NCBI GenBank assembly: GCA_026967495.1
Contig: CP114060.1
Location: 4,216,001 to 4,280,000 of the forward strand
DNA length: 64,000 nt
Reading direction: 5' to 3'
From: Rouxiella badensis
GTDB taxonomy: Bacteria > Pseudomonadota > Gammaproteobacteria > Enterobacterales > Enterobacteriaceae
Both the position numbers and the translations under genes were made by a program. Positions within the stretch are counted from its first letter, which is position 1, and every line of letters starts with the position of its first letter. Shown one piece after another: positions 9,305 to 18,936 of the stretch. The notes beneath the pieces were generated by a model. That model did not search any database, was not told the origin of the DNA, and worked only from the letters and a program-made list of their open reading frames with translations.

Positions 9305-9562
9305 ATGCGTATTGAAGTCTGTATCGACAGGACAAAACCTTTGCCGGTTGGCGCTCTAGAAGCGCTATCAGCTGAACTGAGCAAGCGGGTCAATAAACAA
9401 TTTTCCGAGACGGATAATAGCGTACACGTCCGCTATGCCGGGGCAAACAACCTGTCGGTACTGGGCGGCGCAAAGACCGATAAAGATATTATTGAAGAAA
9501 TTCTGCAGGAAACCTGGGAGAGTGCCGACGACTGGTTCTCGGCCGAAGGCCAGGATTTCTAA
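9305..9562 (+). CDS. dinI: DNA damage-inducible protein I
   Basis: DinI binds RecA filaments and modulates LexA/UmuD cleavage in the SOS response. The 85-residue protein starts MRIEVCIDRTKPLPVGALEAL and contains VRYAGANNLSVLGG and EILQETWESADDWF, the family hallmarks, with the acidic C-terminal helix that contacts RecA. The ATG at 9305 follows GGAGGGAGTGTT. An upstream in-frame ATG at 9125 lies inside pyrC and is rejected. A LexA box precedes it and a terminator follows. Confidence 0.96.
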   Translation: MRIEVCIDRTKPLPVGALEALSAELSKRVNKQFSETDNSVHVRYAGANNLSVLGGAKTDKDIIEEILQETWESADDWFSAEGQDF

Positions 9563-9609
9563 CCCTACAAATTAATAACAATCAGGCCGCACAGGCCAGT
9601 TAAGACTTT

Positions 9610-9635
9610 GCCGGGCGTCGCTGTCCGGCTTTTTT
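9610..9635 (+). terminator. dinI terminator
   Basis: GCCGG (9610-9614) pairs with CCGGC (9625-9629), followed by six T residues, about 50 bp after dinI. Confidence 0.8.
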
Positions 9636-9815
9636 ATTTGTCCCCTTCCTGAACAAAATGCCTACAAATTGTACTCAAATTTTTTTTACCTCTAAATAAG
9701 GGATTTCTATCGATAAAATCAAATATATGCTTATACTTATATTGCTCACTTGATAATGAGCCGCATTGATCCTCGTTAGTCACTCATGATAGTCACTACA
9801 AAATAAGGGGTCTAT

Positions 9816-10070
9816 ATGGACAGAAATGATGAAGTTATTCAGACACACCCGCTTGTTGGTTGGGACATTAGTACAGTAGATTCGTACGACGCCATGATGA
9901 TACGTCTTCATTACCTGTCTTCTAAAGACCAAACGCCAGAGGATGCTCAGGTAGATAGAACCCTATGGTTAACTACCGACGTTGCAAGGCAACTGATCAA
10001 TATCCTTGAAGCTGGCATAGAAAAGATCGAATCGCACGAGTATGAGTACATTGATCAACGTAAACATTAA
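9816..10070 (+). CDS. bssS: Biofilm regulator BssS
   Basis: An 84-residue cytosolic protein starting with NEVIQTHPLVGWDISTVDS-like sequence (here MDRNDEVIQTHPLVGWDIST) and containing TLWLTTDVARQLINILEAGI, nearly the E. coli BssS (YceP) sequence. BssS affects biofilm formation through indole/AI-2 signalling in E. coli; its biochemistry is unknown. Position between dinI and solA matches E. coli synteny. AAGGGG lies 8 bases before the ATG. Confidence 0.93.
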   Translation: MDRNDEVIQTHPLVGWDISTVDSYDAMMIRLHYLSSKDQTPEDAQVDRTLWLTTDVARQLINILEAGIEKIESHEYEYIDQRKH

Positions 10071-10087
10071 TCTTCACACCTTAGTCT

Positions 10088-10123
10088 AAGGCACCTGCGA
10101 GGCTCTCTCGCGGTGCCTTTTTT
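10088..10123 (+). terminator. bssS terminator
   Basis: AAGGCACC...GGTGCCTT with inner GCGAG/CTCGC pairing and a T-tail, 18 bp downstream of bssS. Confidence 0.88.
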
Positions 10124-10212
10124 AATGCCTGCTTCTGCCTTGCCATCCGCTAGCAAAACTCACTATCATGCCCTGTCCCCTATTTAATTTTTTGTCGAGG
10201 AACCGTCGTCTG

Positions 10213-11328
10213 ATGGATTATGACTTAATTGTGGTTGGCAGTGGTTCAGTGGGCGCTGCCGCAGGTTTTTATGCAACGCGTGCCGGGCTGAAAGTACTGA
10301 TGATCGACAGCGCCATGCCGCCGCATAAAGAAGGTAGCCACCACGGCGAAACGCGAATTATTCGTCACGCCTATGGCGAAGGTGCCCGCTATGTTCCCCT
10401 TGTGCTTCGTGCACAGGCACTGTGGAACGAACTCGCAATGCTGACCGGCGAAGAGATTTTTCGTTCCTGTGGCGTGATCAACATTGGTCCGCAGGGTTCA
10501 GAATTTATTGCCAACGTGAAAGCCAGCGCAGTAGAGTTCAACCTTAATACACAGTCTCTGAGCGCTGAACAGATCCGCCATAAATGGCCGCAGCTCAACG
10601 TTCCTGAAGGTTATAGCGGCGTTTTCGAACCTGATTCCGGCTACCTTTACTGTGAGAAAGCTATCGAAGGTTACATCAAGCTAGCGCGAGATGCCGGATG
10701 TGCCCAGCTGTTTAACTGCCCGGTAGACAGTATTCGCTACGAAGGTGATATGGCTATCGTCAGCACCCTCGACGGTGAATACCGGGCGCGTAAGCTGGCA
10801 TTGACCGCAGGAACCTGGGTAAAAAAACTGCTGCCAGACCTGCCGATGACGCCAATGCGTAAAGTTTTCGCCTGGCATCAGGCCGACGGGCGCTACAGTG
10901 AAGAGAACAACTTTCCGGCGTTTACTGTGGAAACCGAGGCCGGCGATCAGTTTTACGGCTTCCCGGCGGTTAAAGACAGCCTGAAACTCGGCAAGCACAA
11001 CGGCGGTCAGCCTATCGACTCACCCAAGCAACGCACGCCGTTTGGTGCGGTCGCAGAAGACGGTCCGGAAGTCTTTGGTTTCCTGCGTCAATTCTTACCG
11101 GGTGTCGGCGTCTGCCTTTATGGCGCATCATGCACCTATGATGTCACTGTCGACGAAGATTTCATCATTGATAACGTGCCGGGACACGACAATACGTTGG
11201 TAATTTCCGGACTCAGCGGCCACGGCTTCAAATTTGCCAGCGCGTTGGGTGAAACCGTATCGTTGTTTGCTCAAGGTCTCGCGCCTAAAGCCGATCTCAC
11301 GCCGTTCTCCCTGTCACGTTTTAAATAA
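10213..11328 (+). CDS. solA: N-methyl-L-tryptophan oxidase
   Basis: FAD-dependent oxidase of the monomeric sarcosine oxidase family that demethylates N-methyl amino acids, releasing formaldehyde and H2O2. 371 residues, as in E. coli. Seen: N-terminal Rossmann motif VVGSGSVGAAAG, the GSHHGETRIIRHAYGEG block, the covalent-flavin cysteine C307 in GASCTYD, and the C-terminal GLSGHGFKFASALGE. I use the ATG at 10213 (MDYDLIVVGSG). The ATG at 10168 adds a 15-residue extension absent from relatives and precedes a GAGGAA ribosome-binding site. Confidence 0.94.
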   Translation: MDYDLIVVGSGSVGAAAGFYATRAGLKVLMIDSAMPPHKEGSHHGETRIIRHAYGEGARYVPLVLRAQALWNELAMLTGEEIFRSCGVINIGPQGSEFIANVKASAVEFNLNTQSLSAEQIRHKWPQLNVPEGYSGVFEPDSGYLYCEKAIEGYIKLARDAGCAQLFNCPVDSIRYEGDMAIVSTLDGEYRARKLALTAGTWVKKLLPDLPMTPMRKVFAWHQADGRYSEENNFPAFTVETEAGDQFYGFPAVKDSLKLGKHNGGQPIDSPKQRTPFGAVAEDGPEVFGFLRQFLPGVGVCLYGASCTYDVTVDEDFIIDNVPGHDNTLVISGLSGHGFKFASALGETVSLFAQGLAPKADLTPFSLSRFK

Positions 11329-11576
11329 TTATTCACTACAGACGAATTATTCGCCGAAGAGAACGTCGGCGAATAATGTCTCCAAGCTTCAGCATTTCTT
11401 TATGAAGTAATTCCCCAATCAATACAAATTAAGATACTCATATCCTTCGTCAATAATCTGTCTCTTTTTTATTCGCAAATTTGACAGCGGCTATTATAAA
11501 AACATATCCTCAGCGCTCAGGATCACATGGAGTGGTCGTTATATTTATTTAAAGAATAAAAACAAGGATGTTATTG

Positions 11577-12236
11577 ATGAAAATATTGATTATAGAACCC
11601 TGCGGCTTTATGCGCCTCGGGATGCTTTCTGTTCTCGCGGACCATAAAGATATTAACGTCACTGGCGTTGAAAATATTGAAGAGGGATTAATTCAGGCCG
11701 AGAAGATTAAGCCAAATATAATATTGGTGAATATGACCAGCCACTGCCACTGTACGGAAACCGACAGCGTGGTCAGCAATTTCCTGAGACTAAGGGTAAC
11801 GAGCAAGATCTATTGCTATCTGGATGCCAATTACCCCGATCACGATGAACCCATCATGATTGCCGAAAACTTCCTGATCCTTCGAAAACATCAGGTTAAT
11901 GCCATACTGAACAAAATTATCTCTCATACTTTGTCAAAGACCCCCGCCACGCTGTGTACACAGCCTTTCTCCATCTTCAGCGATCAGGAAGTCCTGGTGA
12001 TCGGCGACTGGATGGCAGAGATGCCCAACTATCGGATAGCCAGAAAACTCAATATCAGCGACAGAACGGTGTATGTCCACAAACGCCACATCACGCAAAA
12101 GATTAAGGTCAGAAATCGTCTTGAATTTTGCTTCGTATATAATCTCATCAAATATTTCCACTGGCCAATGAACCCCCTTGCGCTGCGCCCATTAAGCCGA
12201 AAAATTAAAGCCGATATTATGACACTGATGCGTTGA
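11577..12236 (+). CDS. LuxR-type orphan regulator with pseudo-receiver domain (BglJ/RcsA-like)
   Basis: About 219 residues. The N-terminal half (KILIIEPCGFMRLGMLSVL...) resembles a response-regulator receiver, but the phosphoacceptor position reads LVNMTS, with Asn instead of Asp, so normal phosphorylation is unlikely. The C-terminal LuxR helix-turn-helix is YRIARKLNISDRTVYVHKRH. This layout is typical of auxiliary regulators such as BglJ, RcsA and MatA/EcpR, some of which pair with RcsB; partner and targets here are inference. The ATG at 11577 is spaced 8 bases from AAGGA. The in-frame ATG at 11568 abuts that site. The gene is AT-rich compared with its neighbours, which may indicate transfer. 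Confidence 0.72.
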   Translation: MKILIIEPCGFMRLGMLSVLADHKDINVTGVENIEEGLIQAEKIKPNIILVNMTSHCHCTETDSVVSNFLRLRVTSKIYCYLDANYPDHDEPIMIAENFLILRKHQVNAILNKIISHTLSKTPATLCTQPFSIFSDQEVLVIGDWMAEMPNYRIARKLNISDRTVYVHKRHITQKIKVRNRLEFCFVYNLIKYFHWPMNPLALRPLSRKIKADIMTLMR

Positions 12237-12303
12237 ATATTAAGAAGACCGACAGCCCAGTTATTTATATATTCTTAACGAAACACATTTTTATGCAGAA
12301 AAA

Positions 12304-12330
12304 AAGAGGCCACCTTGTCGGTAGCCTCTT
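12304..12330. terminator. Terminator between the convergent regulator and ProP-like genes
   Basis: A-run, then AAGAGGC (12304-12310) pairing with GCCTCTT (12324-12330). It lies between two convergent stops and can serve the minus-strand transporter, where a T-run follows. Confidence 0.65.
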
Positions 12331-12367
12331 ATTAAATTTCATCTAACTTATTGTGATCGCCAGATGA

Positions 12368-13860
12368 TTATGACGTTGGGGTATTATTTCCCAGGTTTGC
12401 CTTTTCTTCTTCACGTTTCTTTTTACGCAAATGCAGTTTCTTAAGTAGCTTTTTCGCTTCTTCTTTAGTTTCAACCGCGGGTGCCGAACCAATCAGAGGC
12501 TTACGCGCCGTCTCTTTCAACGAGAACACGGTAATAGCGCCAATCAACGCCGCCCCCATCAGATAGTAAGCAGGAACCATAACATTGCCGGTTTCTGATA
12601 CCAACCATGAGGTCACCAGCGGTGTCGTACCACCAAACAGTGAAACCGAAATGTTAAAGCCAATTGCCAATGCGCTGTAACGCGTGTTGGTGGTAAACAG
12701 TGCTGGCAACGCCGCAGGCATGGTGCCTGAGAAGAAGGTATGCAGAATACCCAGGAGCATCAGACCACAGAACACACCCACCATTCCGCCATGACCAATC
12801 AACATCAGCGAAGGAATAGACAGAACAATCAAACCAATGGCACCGGCCAGCAGCACAGGTTTACGACCCAGACGGTCATTCCAGAAGCCCAGAACCAGCG
12901 TCAGTGGCATCATGATAAACATTACCACCATGATAAGCATCAGGCCGCTCAACTCGCTCAGACCCAGTACGCTAGTCAGATAGCTCGGCATATAAGAGGT
13001 CAGCATGTAGTTTGACACGTTGAACAGCAGCACCAGACCAATACACTGAAGCATCGGGCGCCAGTATTTACGCAGCATCTCGAACAGTGTTTGTTGAGGT
13101 TTGTTGTGCTCGATCTCTTCCTGCTTCTCCATGTGTTTCTGGAACGCAGGGGTCTCTTCAAGTTTCAAACGAATATACAGACCAAACAGACCTAACGGCG
13201 CGGCGATGAAGAACGGGATGCGCCAGCCCCAGGCAAGCAGCTGATCGTTAGACATATAGGCCGTCAGACCAGTCACCAGACCCGCCCCCAGCAGATACCC
13301 CCGAAGGTACCGAACTCCAGCCAGCTGCCCATAAAGCCACGGCGTTTATCCGTTGAATATTCAGCAATGAAGGTCGCAGCGCCGCCATACTCACCACCGG
13401 TCGAGAATCCCTGCACCAGTCGTGCCACCAGCAGCAATATAGGTGCAGCGATACCGATACTTGAGTAACCCGGTATCAGGCCGATACTAAAAGTACCGGC
13501 CGCCATCATGATCATGGTAAAGGCCAGTACCTTCTGACGACCGATTTTGTCGCCCAGCGGACCAAACACCATGCCGCCCAAAGGACGAACCAGGAAGGCC
13601 GCGGCGAAGGTCGCGAAGGTCGCGATAAGCTGTGCCGATGCACTGCCGCTTGGGAAGAAGACGTGCCCAATGGTCACCGCAAGGAAGCTGTACACCCCGA
13701 AGTCGAACCACTCCATGGCGTTACCTAATGCCGCAGCGCCCACTGCGCGGTTCAGCATTTTTCTGTCTACAATGGTGATATCGTCGAGCGTCAGCTCGGG
13801 CTTGTTGCGCTTACGCCAGAATTTGATGTGCGAAGTATGAGATTCTGTTGAATCTTTCAT
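12368..13860 (-). pseudogene. ProP-like MHS-family transporter, frameshifted
   Basis: A metabolite:H+ symporter of the major facilitator superfamily, closest in feel to the osmoprotectant transporter ProP. The first part (13860 to 13273) reads to WLEFGTFGG and then stops. The second part (from ~13300 to 12368) continues as YLLGAGLVTGLTAYM...WGWRIPFFIAAPLG, exactly the expected continuation. The break is at a C5 run on the plus strand (13298-13302) where six are needed. The joined length of ~497 residues fits the family. The C-terminus is a short Lys/Glu-rich tail (KKLLKKLHLRKKKREEE), not the longer ProP coiled coil. It could be a true pseudogene or a sequencing indel. Confidence 0.82.
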
Positions 13861-14465
13861 AAAATTACCTCAGATGTTGCCTAAATTATTATCAGTGCAG
13901 CACCATAGCTTTCGCTTCCCTGGTAGATTGGTCTGCTCATTCCTGATGAACAAACATGATGCGAGAGCTATGCAGCTGCGTTTATTATTCACTTTTTTTA
14001 TGCCATTTACGGCATTAAAATTCGTGCCACTATTAATAATAAAACGCTTATTTACTTATCTTTAACCTATACAAGATTTTGTTCTTGGTCAAGTTTACTG
14101 TATATACCGACATGTGATTGGGGTGTAAACCCAGGATGAAAATACAAAACAAATATCAATAACTCACTGATATAAATAAACAATAAAAACAATGTCTGCA
14201 CATGCTTATGTCACTTTATGCTTTACTTACAGTCAAGTATAGAACAGCAAAATTCAGGTCTTAAAAAAATTCATCCTGACAAAAAAATGACATTTCCCTG
14301 ATTTTTTCGGCAGATAAAAACACTACCTCGATAGGTTTGATGAGGAGAAAATTTCGCTTATGTCAGCGATGATTGTTGGCAAAAGATAAGCAACAACGCA
14401 GGTATTAAAATGGAGCTAACAGCGTGGACATCAGGAAGATGATAAGGGGATATATCAGAAAGGCT
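13861..14465. other. Intergenic region upstream of the ProP-like gene
   Basis: About 600 bp, AT-rich, with no ORF that looks real. It should hold the promoter of the minus-strand transporter. I see no convincing operator or RNA gene. A LexA-like half-site near 14098 lacks the second half. Confidence 0.6.
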
Positions 14466-14493
14466 AAGCCTGCGGCACAAGGCCAGCAGGCTT
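14466..14493 (-). terminator. Probable trhO terminator
   Basis: AAGCCTGC (14466-14473) pairs with GCAGGCTT (14486-14493), 19 bp beyond the trhO stop on the minus strand. The T-tract is weak. Confidence 0.6.
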
Positions 14494-14511
14494 AAGGTCA
14501 AACCTCGTTAA

Positions 14512-15580
14512 TCACTCTTGAGAGGCTGAGTCCTTTGGTTCGGGAATGTGCATGGTAGTCTGCAATAATCCTTTGGATTTATTGAAGATTTTGTTGCCAT
14601 TCTCACGACCGGCACGCAGTGCACGCTGCTGCTCAGGCGGCAGCTTGAGACTCAGTTTGGCAGATTTCGCTACAGCAACCGTCAAACTTAGCGGCGCAGG
14701 CCGGGCATTGGATGAACAGCAAATGACAGCCGTCATTCAGGCAATTGGTGTGATTGTCACATTCAGCACCGCACTGATGGCAGTTGGCAATCACGTCATC
14801 GGAGATGCGTTCGCCCATGCGCTCATCGAAGACGAAGTTTTTGCCTTTGAACTTCACCGGCAAGCCCTGCTCTTTCGCACGGCGCGCGTATTCGATAATC
14901 CCGCCTTCGACGTGATAAACATTTTTAAAACCGTTATGCAGCATATAGGCGCTGGCCTTTTCACAGCGGATACCGCCGGTACAATACATAACAATTTTCT
15001 TTTCTTTATCTTCCTTCAGCATATCGACGGCCATTGGCAGCTGATCGCGGAAGGTATCGGAAGGAATTTCGATCGCGTTGTCAAAGTGACCCACTTCGTA
15101 TTCGTAGTGGTTACGCATGTCGACAAACAGGGTGTCGGGATCGTCAATCATCGCGTTGACCTGTTCCGCCTTGAGGTATTCACCCACGTTGGAAGGGTCA
15201 AAGGTTTCATCATCAATACCGTCGGCCACAATGCGCTCACGCACTTTGAAACGCAGTACCCAGAATGATTTACCGTCGTCTTCAAGCGCGATATTCAGAC
15301 GAATATTGTTGAACGCGGGATGACACTCAAACAAATGCTGTTTAAAAGCTTCAAACTGGCTTTGTGGAACGCTTATCTGCGCATTGATGCCTTCTTTAGC
15401 CACATAAATGCGGCCAAAAACATTTAATTTAACCAGTTCAAGGTAGAGCCGATCGCGAAATGCTTTAGGATCATCGAGATGGAAGTATTTATAAAAAGAA
15501 ACTGTGGTACGCGGCTCGGTTTCAGCCAGCATGCGCGCCTTCAGTTCCTCGTTAGAAATTCGGTTATGTAACACTGGCAT
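14512..15580 (-). pseudogene. trhO: tRNA uridine(34) hydroxylase TrhO, 3' frameshift
   Basis: TrhO (YceA) makes 5-hydroxyuridine at position 34 of some tRNAs using O2. The frame from 15580 gives 315 residues. It has an acylphosphatase-like N-terminal domain, a rhodanese domain with the cysteine motif CTGGIRCEKA near residue 200, and a cysteine-rich segment CHQCGAECDNHTNC. It ends abruptly at CQTESQAAA. The expected tail LPPEQQRALRAGRENGNKIF continues in another frame down to 14512. The shift is a probable extra G near 14643 (plus strand cagcttg). Joined length of ~351 matches E. coli (350). The catalytic part is intact. Confidence 0.9.
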
Positions 15581-15729
15581 GGTGTACTTTCCTGTCTTTC
15601 GTTGAGGCTATTCTAAGCAGAGTAAAAATAAAACCGCACTATCATACATGAAACAGCTATCAGGATTAAAGCTTCGGTTAACGCCGGTTTCGCGCATACT
15701 ACATTAACCTAATCTTACTCGAGGCAACT

Positions 15730-16827
15730 ATGAGCAAGCTATTTGAGAGCATCACGCTGGGTTCACTGACGCTGGAAAACCGCATCGTCATTGCCCCTAT
15801 GTGCCAGTATTCAGCAGAACACGGTAAGGCCACCTCGTGGCATCACGCCCATCTCGGTCAACTTTCGTTTTCCGGCGCGGGCCTGCTTATTCTCGAAGCC
15901 ACTGCCGTTGAGGCCGTGGGCCGTATCTCTCCCCAGGATCTTGGCCTGTGGAACGATGAAACTGAAGAGGCGCTGGCGAGCCTGGTGACCTCTTTGCGAG
16001 ACAACAGCGATATGCCGCTGGGTATTCAGCTCGGCCACGCCGGGCGCAAAGCTTCCTGCTACGCGCCATGGGAAGGCGGAAATCAAATCAGCGCCAAGCT
16101 GGGCGGCTGGCAGACTGTTGCCCCTTCTGCAGTAGGCTTCGCCGAGAGCGACGCTGCCCCAGAAGCGATGTCACTGGAAAGAATCGAGCAGTTCAAAAAG
16201 GCCTTCGTCGAGAGCGCCAAACGCGCGAATAAGCTGGGCTTTGACCTTATTGAACTGCACGGCGCGCACGGTTATCTGCTGCACCAGTTCCTCTCACCGC
16301 TTTCCAACAAACGCACCGACCAATACGGGGGTTCTCTGGAAAACCGCGTACGTCTGCTGCTGGAAATCTATCAGGAAGTGCGTAAGGTCTTCTCCAATGA
16401 CAAACCGATTGGCGTGCGTATTTCTGCCAGCGACTGGGTTGAGGGCGGCTGGGACATCGAGCAGTCTATCGAGCTGGCAAAAGCGTTAGAAAAACTGGGC
16501 TGCGCCTACATCCACGTTTCCAGCGGTGGGCTGTCAACCCAGCAGAAGATTCCGGTGGGTCCGAACTATCAGGTGCCTTTCGCAGAAAGCATCAAGAAGG
16601 CCGTCAATATCCCGGTGATCGCCGTCGGTTTAATCACCGAAGCCGAACAGGCAGAAGCGATTATCGGCACCGGTCAGGCAGACATGATAGCTCTGGCACG
16701 TGGGATCCTCTATGACCCACGTTGGCCTTGGCATGCGGCGGCCAAACTGGGGGCCAAGGTAAGCGCGCCTAAACAGTACTGGCGCAGCGAACCTCACAGC
16801 GTTAAGGGTCTGTTCAACGCCAAATAA
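15730..16827 (+). CDS. NADH:flavin oxidoreductase, old yellow enzyme family (YqjM/NamA type)
   Basis: A 365-residue FMN-dependent ene-reductase. Seen: N-terminal LTLENRIVIAPMCQYSA with the FMN-tuning C25 typical of YqjM-type (thermophilic-like) OYEs, the GIQLGHAGRKAS motif, the substrate-binding ELHGAHGYLLHQFLSP, the signature NKRTDQYGGSLENR, and the C-terminal phosphate-binding ALARGILYDPRWPWHA. Such enzymes reduce activated C=C bonds and nitro compounds with NAD(P)H; the physiological substrate is unknown. GAGG precedes the ATG. It is a single gene with its own terminator, divergent from trhO. Confidence 0.9.
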   Translation: MSKLFESITLGSLTLENRIVIAPMCQYSAEHGKATSWHHAHLGQLSFSGAGLLILEATAVEAVGRISPQDLGLWNDETEEALASLVTSLRDNSDMPLGIQLGHAGRKASCYAPWEGGNQISAKLGGWQTVAPSAVGFAESDAAPEAMSLERIEQFKKAFVESAKRANKLGFDLIELHGAHGYLLHQFLSPLSNKRTDQYGGSLENRVRLLLEIYQEVRKVFSNDKPIGVRISASDWVEGGWDIEQSIELAKALEKLGCAYIHVSSGGLSTQQKIPVGPNYQVPFAESIKKAVNIPVIAVGLITEAEQAEAIIGTGQADMIALARGILYDPRWPWHAAAKLGAKVSAPKQYWRSEPHSVKGLFNAK

Positions 16828-16843
16828 GATTTTGGTTAATCGA

Positions 16844-16871
16844 GGGACGCCATCGCGATGGCGTCCCTTTT
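16844..16871. terminator. Terminator after the old yellow enzyme gene
   Basis: GGGACGCCATC immediately faces GATGGCGTCCC across GC, a near-perfect 24-bp palindrome followed by TTTT. Confidence 0.9.
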
Positions 16872-17349
16872 AGTCACGATGGCGTCTCTCCCTTCGCTAA
16901 ATCTGCCCTGTTACACTTTTATTACTGGTTAACATGCCAACAGAATTGACAAAGTCGGGTTCTCTATCAATATTCAATTCGCTAGTATCAGCGAGCTAAA
17001 CCCCATTTGTTTAATGCGACTAAATCATCTGCTGTTCAGAAAAAATTAAGACTTCAAGCATAAAATTCAGACGTTTTAAGGAGATATCAGGGCTTAATCC
17101 TTCATAAATGAGGTTTTAATGCCGTCTTTTTTCACCTTGGTTAAAAAAAGTGTCACAATAAACGACTTTGTTTAGGAAATTTTATCCCCTGTAATCATGC
17201 CAATTTACTTAAGCAGGCGATTTCCTTAACTAGCGGCTAGCAGACTGTATCCCGTTATTAGGTCGTAGAATCTCTGGGATTCCTATTACCTGATACCGTC
17301 TGGACAGAGCTTATATTTTCCTACTTCAAAACTATGACGCAGAGATTTT
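16872..17349. other. Intergenic region upstream of lpxL
   Basis: 478 bp without a plausible gene. The first ~350 bp is AT-rich and shows nothing clear. The last 110 bp holds a long imperfect inverted repeat (17241-17302, listed separately). The lpxL promoter should lie here. Confidence 0.6.
17241..17302 (+). promoter_or_regulatory. Long imperfect hairpin in the lpxL leader
   Basis: CAGAC-t-GTATC (17241-17251) pairs with GATAC-c-GTCTG (17292-17302). Inside, AGGT (17260-17263) pairs with ACCT (17288-17291), and GAATC (17268-17272) pairs with GATTC (17278-17282) around a 5-base loop. The only asymmetry is an 8-base bulge on the left. There is no T-tail, so it is not a standard terminator. It ends 47 bp before the lpxL ATG and could be a structured leader or a protein-binding site. 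Confidence 0.45.
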
Positions 17350-18270
17350 ATGACTCAGGTACCCACCTTTAACCGTTCGTTGTTGCATCCCCGTTACTGG
17401 CCTACCTGGATTGGTCTGGGACTGTTGTATTTACTGGTACTTTTGCCTTATCCACTGATTTATAAAATGGGATGTGGGATTGGCCGTTTTTCGATGCGTT
17501 TTGTAAAACGCCGCAGCTGTATCGCCCAGCGCAACCTCGAGTTGTGCTTCCCTGATATGCCGCAAAGCCAGCGCGACCAACTGGTGGTGAAAAACTTCGA
17601 ATCCGTGGGTATGGGCCTGTTTGAGACCGGCATGGCCTGGTTCTGGCCGGACTGGCGCATCGAGCGCTGGTTTAAGGTCAGCGGGCTTGAGCACATCCAA
17701 AAGGCCCGTGATAACCAGCAGGGCGTACTGCTTATCGGCGTACACTTCCTGACACTTGAGCTTGGCGCACGCATCTTCGGGATCCATAACCCCGGCATCG
17801 GCGTTTATCGTCCGCACGACAACAAGCTGATGGATTGGGTACAAACCAAGGGCCGCATGCGCTCCAACAAAGCGATGCTGGATCGCAAAGATCTGAAAGG
17901 AATGATTCGTAGCCTGAAGCAGGGCGACATCATCTGGTATGCGCCTGACCACGACTATGGTCCGCGCGCCAGCGTGTTTGTGCCATTCTTCGCGGTGGAC
18001 AAAGCGGCAACCACGACAGGCACCTATCTGTTGGCCCGCATGGGTAAACCGGCGATTATCCCTTTCACTCCGCGTCGTTTGCCGGGTGGAAAAGGCTACG
18101 AGCTGCTGCTGCATCCAGCGGTGGAAAACTTCCCACTGGAGGACGAAGTTGTCGCAGCAACCTACATGAATAAAGTCGTGGAAAACGAGATAAAACTCGC
18201 GCCAGAGCAGTACATGTGGCTGCACCGTCGCTTCAAGACGCGCCCCGAAGGCGAGCCTTCACTGTATTAA
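17350..18270 (+). CDS. lpxL: Lipid A lauroyl acyltransferase LpxL
   Basis: LpxL (HtrB) adds the secondary lauroyl chain to Kdo2-lipid IVA at the inner membrane using acyl-ACP. 306 residues, same as E. coli. Seen: one N-terminal membrane segment (~residues 18-38, WPTWIGLGLLYLLVLLPYPL), the catalytic HX4E motif H132-FLTL-E137, and the APDHDYGPRASVFVPFF segment. The ATG at 17350 follows GCAGAGATTTT. It is followed by DoxX and mdtG; lpxL-mdtG order is as in E. coli. Confidence 0.96.
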   Translation: MTQVPTFNRSLLHPRYWPTWIGLGLLYLLVLLPYPLIYKMGCGIGRFSMRFVKRRSCIAQRNLELCFPDMPQSQRDQLVVKNFESVGMGLFETGMAWFWPDWRIERWFKVSGLEHIQKARDNQQGVLLIGVHFLTLELGARIFGIHNPGIGVYRPHDNKLMDWVQTKGRMRSNKAMLDRKDLKGMIRSLKQGDIIWYAPDHDYGPRASVFVPFFAVDKAATTTGTYLLARMGKPAIIPFTPRRLPGGKGYELLLHPAVENFPLEDEVVAATYMNKVVENEIKLAPEQYMWLHRRFKTRPEGEPSLY

Positions 18271-18293
18271 TTAATTTTCATAATCTATCTCCA

Positions 18294-18323
18294 CTCTCTG
18301 GCATCACTCTTGATGCCAGAGAG
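18294..18323. terminator. Probable lpxL terminator hairpin
   Basis: CTCTCTGGCATC (18294-18305) and GATGCCAGAGAG (18312-18323) form a perfect 12-bp stem with a 6-base loop, 24 bp after lpxL. There is no T-run, so termination may be weak or the stem may protect the 3' end. Confidence 0.6.
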
Positions 18324-18501
18324 CAAACCTCTTCAACCAACCTGATTTGTTTAAACAGTTTTTTTGAAAGACTCCATCAATCTTATCTGATTTCCTCGTG
18401 CCGTAATTCAGCGAATACTTAAGCATAATTTCCAACCGTGATTAATTCCCTACGCTTTCTTCACGGCTAACCACTACGTTAATTATCTTAAGGACATTGC
18501 T

Positions 18502-18936
18502 ATGTTGGCTAAATTAAACGCTTCTTTTACTCGCGTTACCGATCACCCTGATTTTGGTAAGCTATTGTTGAGACTAACTTTTGGCATCCTTATTCTGTTC
18601 CACGGCGTGGCAAAGATGGAAAATGGCGTAGGCTGGATTGCCAAAATGCTTGAAGCGCACGGTCTGCCGGGCTTCATTGCCTACGGTGCCTACATCGGTG
18701 AAGTGATTGCGCCCGTCCTGATCATTTTGGGCATTTTCACCCGTCCCGCAGCGCTGGTGATGTCTTTCAATCTGGTTATTGCCGTTCTGCTCGTGGTGGG
18801 TGGTAAGTTCTTTACCGTGACAGAGGTGGGTGCATGGGGCCTGGAAGGTGAAGCAATGTATTTCTTCGGCGGTCTGGTGATTATGTTCCTCGGCAGCGGT
18901 CGTTATTCCGTGGTCAGCAACCCCGCTCTGCGTTAA
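18502..18936 (+). CDS. DoxX family membrane protein
   Basis: 144 residues with four predicted membrane helices: LLLRLTFGILILFHGVAKM, IAYGAYIGEVIAPVLIILGIF, AALVMSFNLVIAVLLVVGG and AMYFFGGLVIMFLGS. The pattern R-T-FG-L-hG-K in helix 1 and GE-I-AP-L-I-G is typical of DoxX/SURF4-like proteins. Relatives have been linked to thiosulfate oxidation or redox-stress complexes, but the function here is unknown. AAGGA lies 7-8 bases before the ATG. It is probably transcribed alone. Confidence 0.85.
   Translation: MLAKLNASFTRVTDHPDFGKLLLRLTFGILILFHGVAKMENGVGWIAKMLEAHGLPGFIAYGAYIGEVIAPVLIILGIFTRPAALVMSFNLVIAVLLVVGGKFFTVTEVGAWGLEGEAMYFFGGLVIMFLGSGRYSVVSNPALR

Noticed and set aside
14098..14113. LexA-like site CTGTATATACCGACAT upstream of the ProP-like gene
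   Set aside because: The second half lacks CAG, so it does not meet the SOS box consensus.
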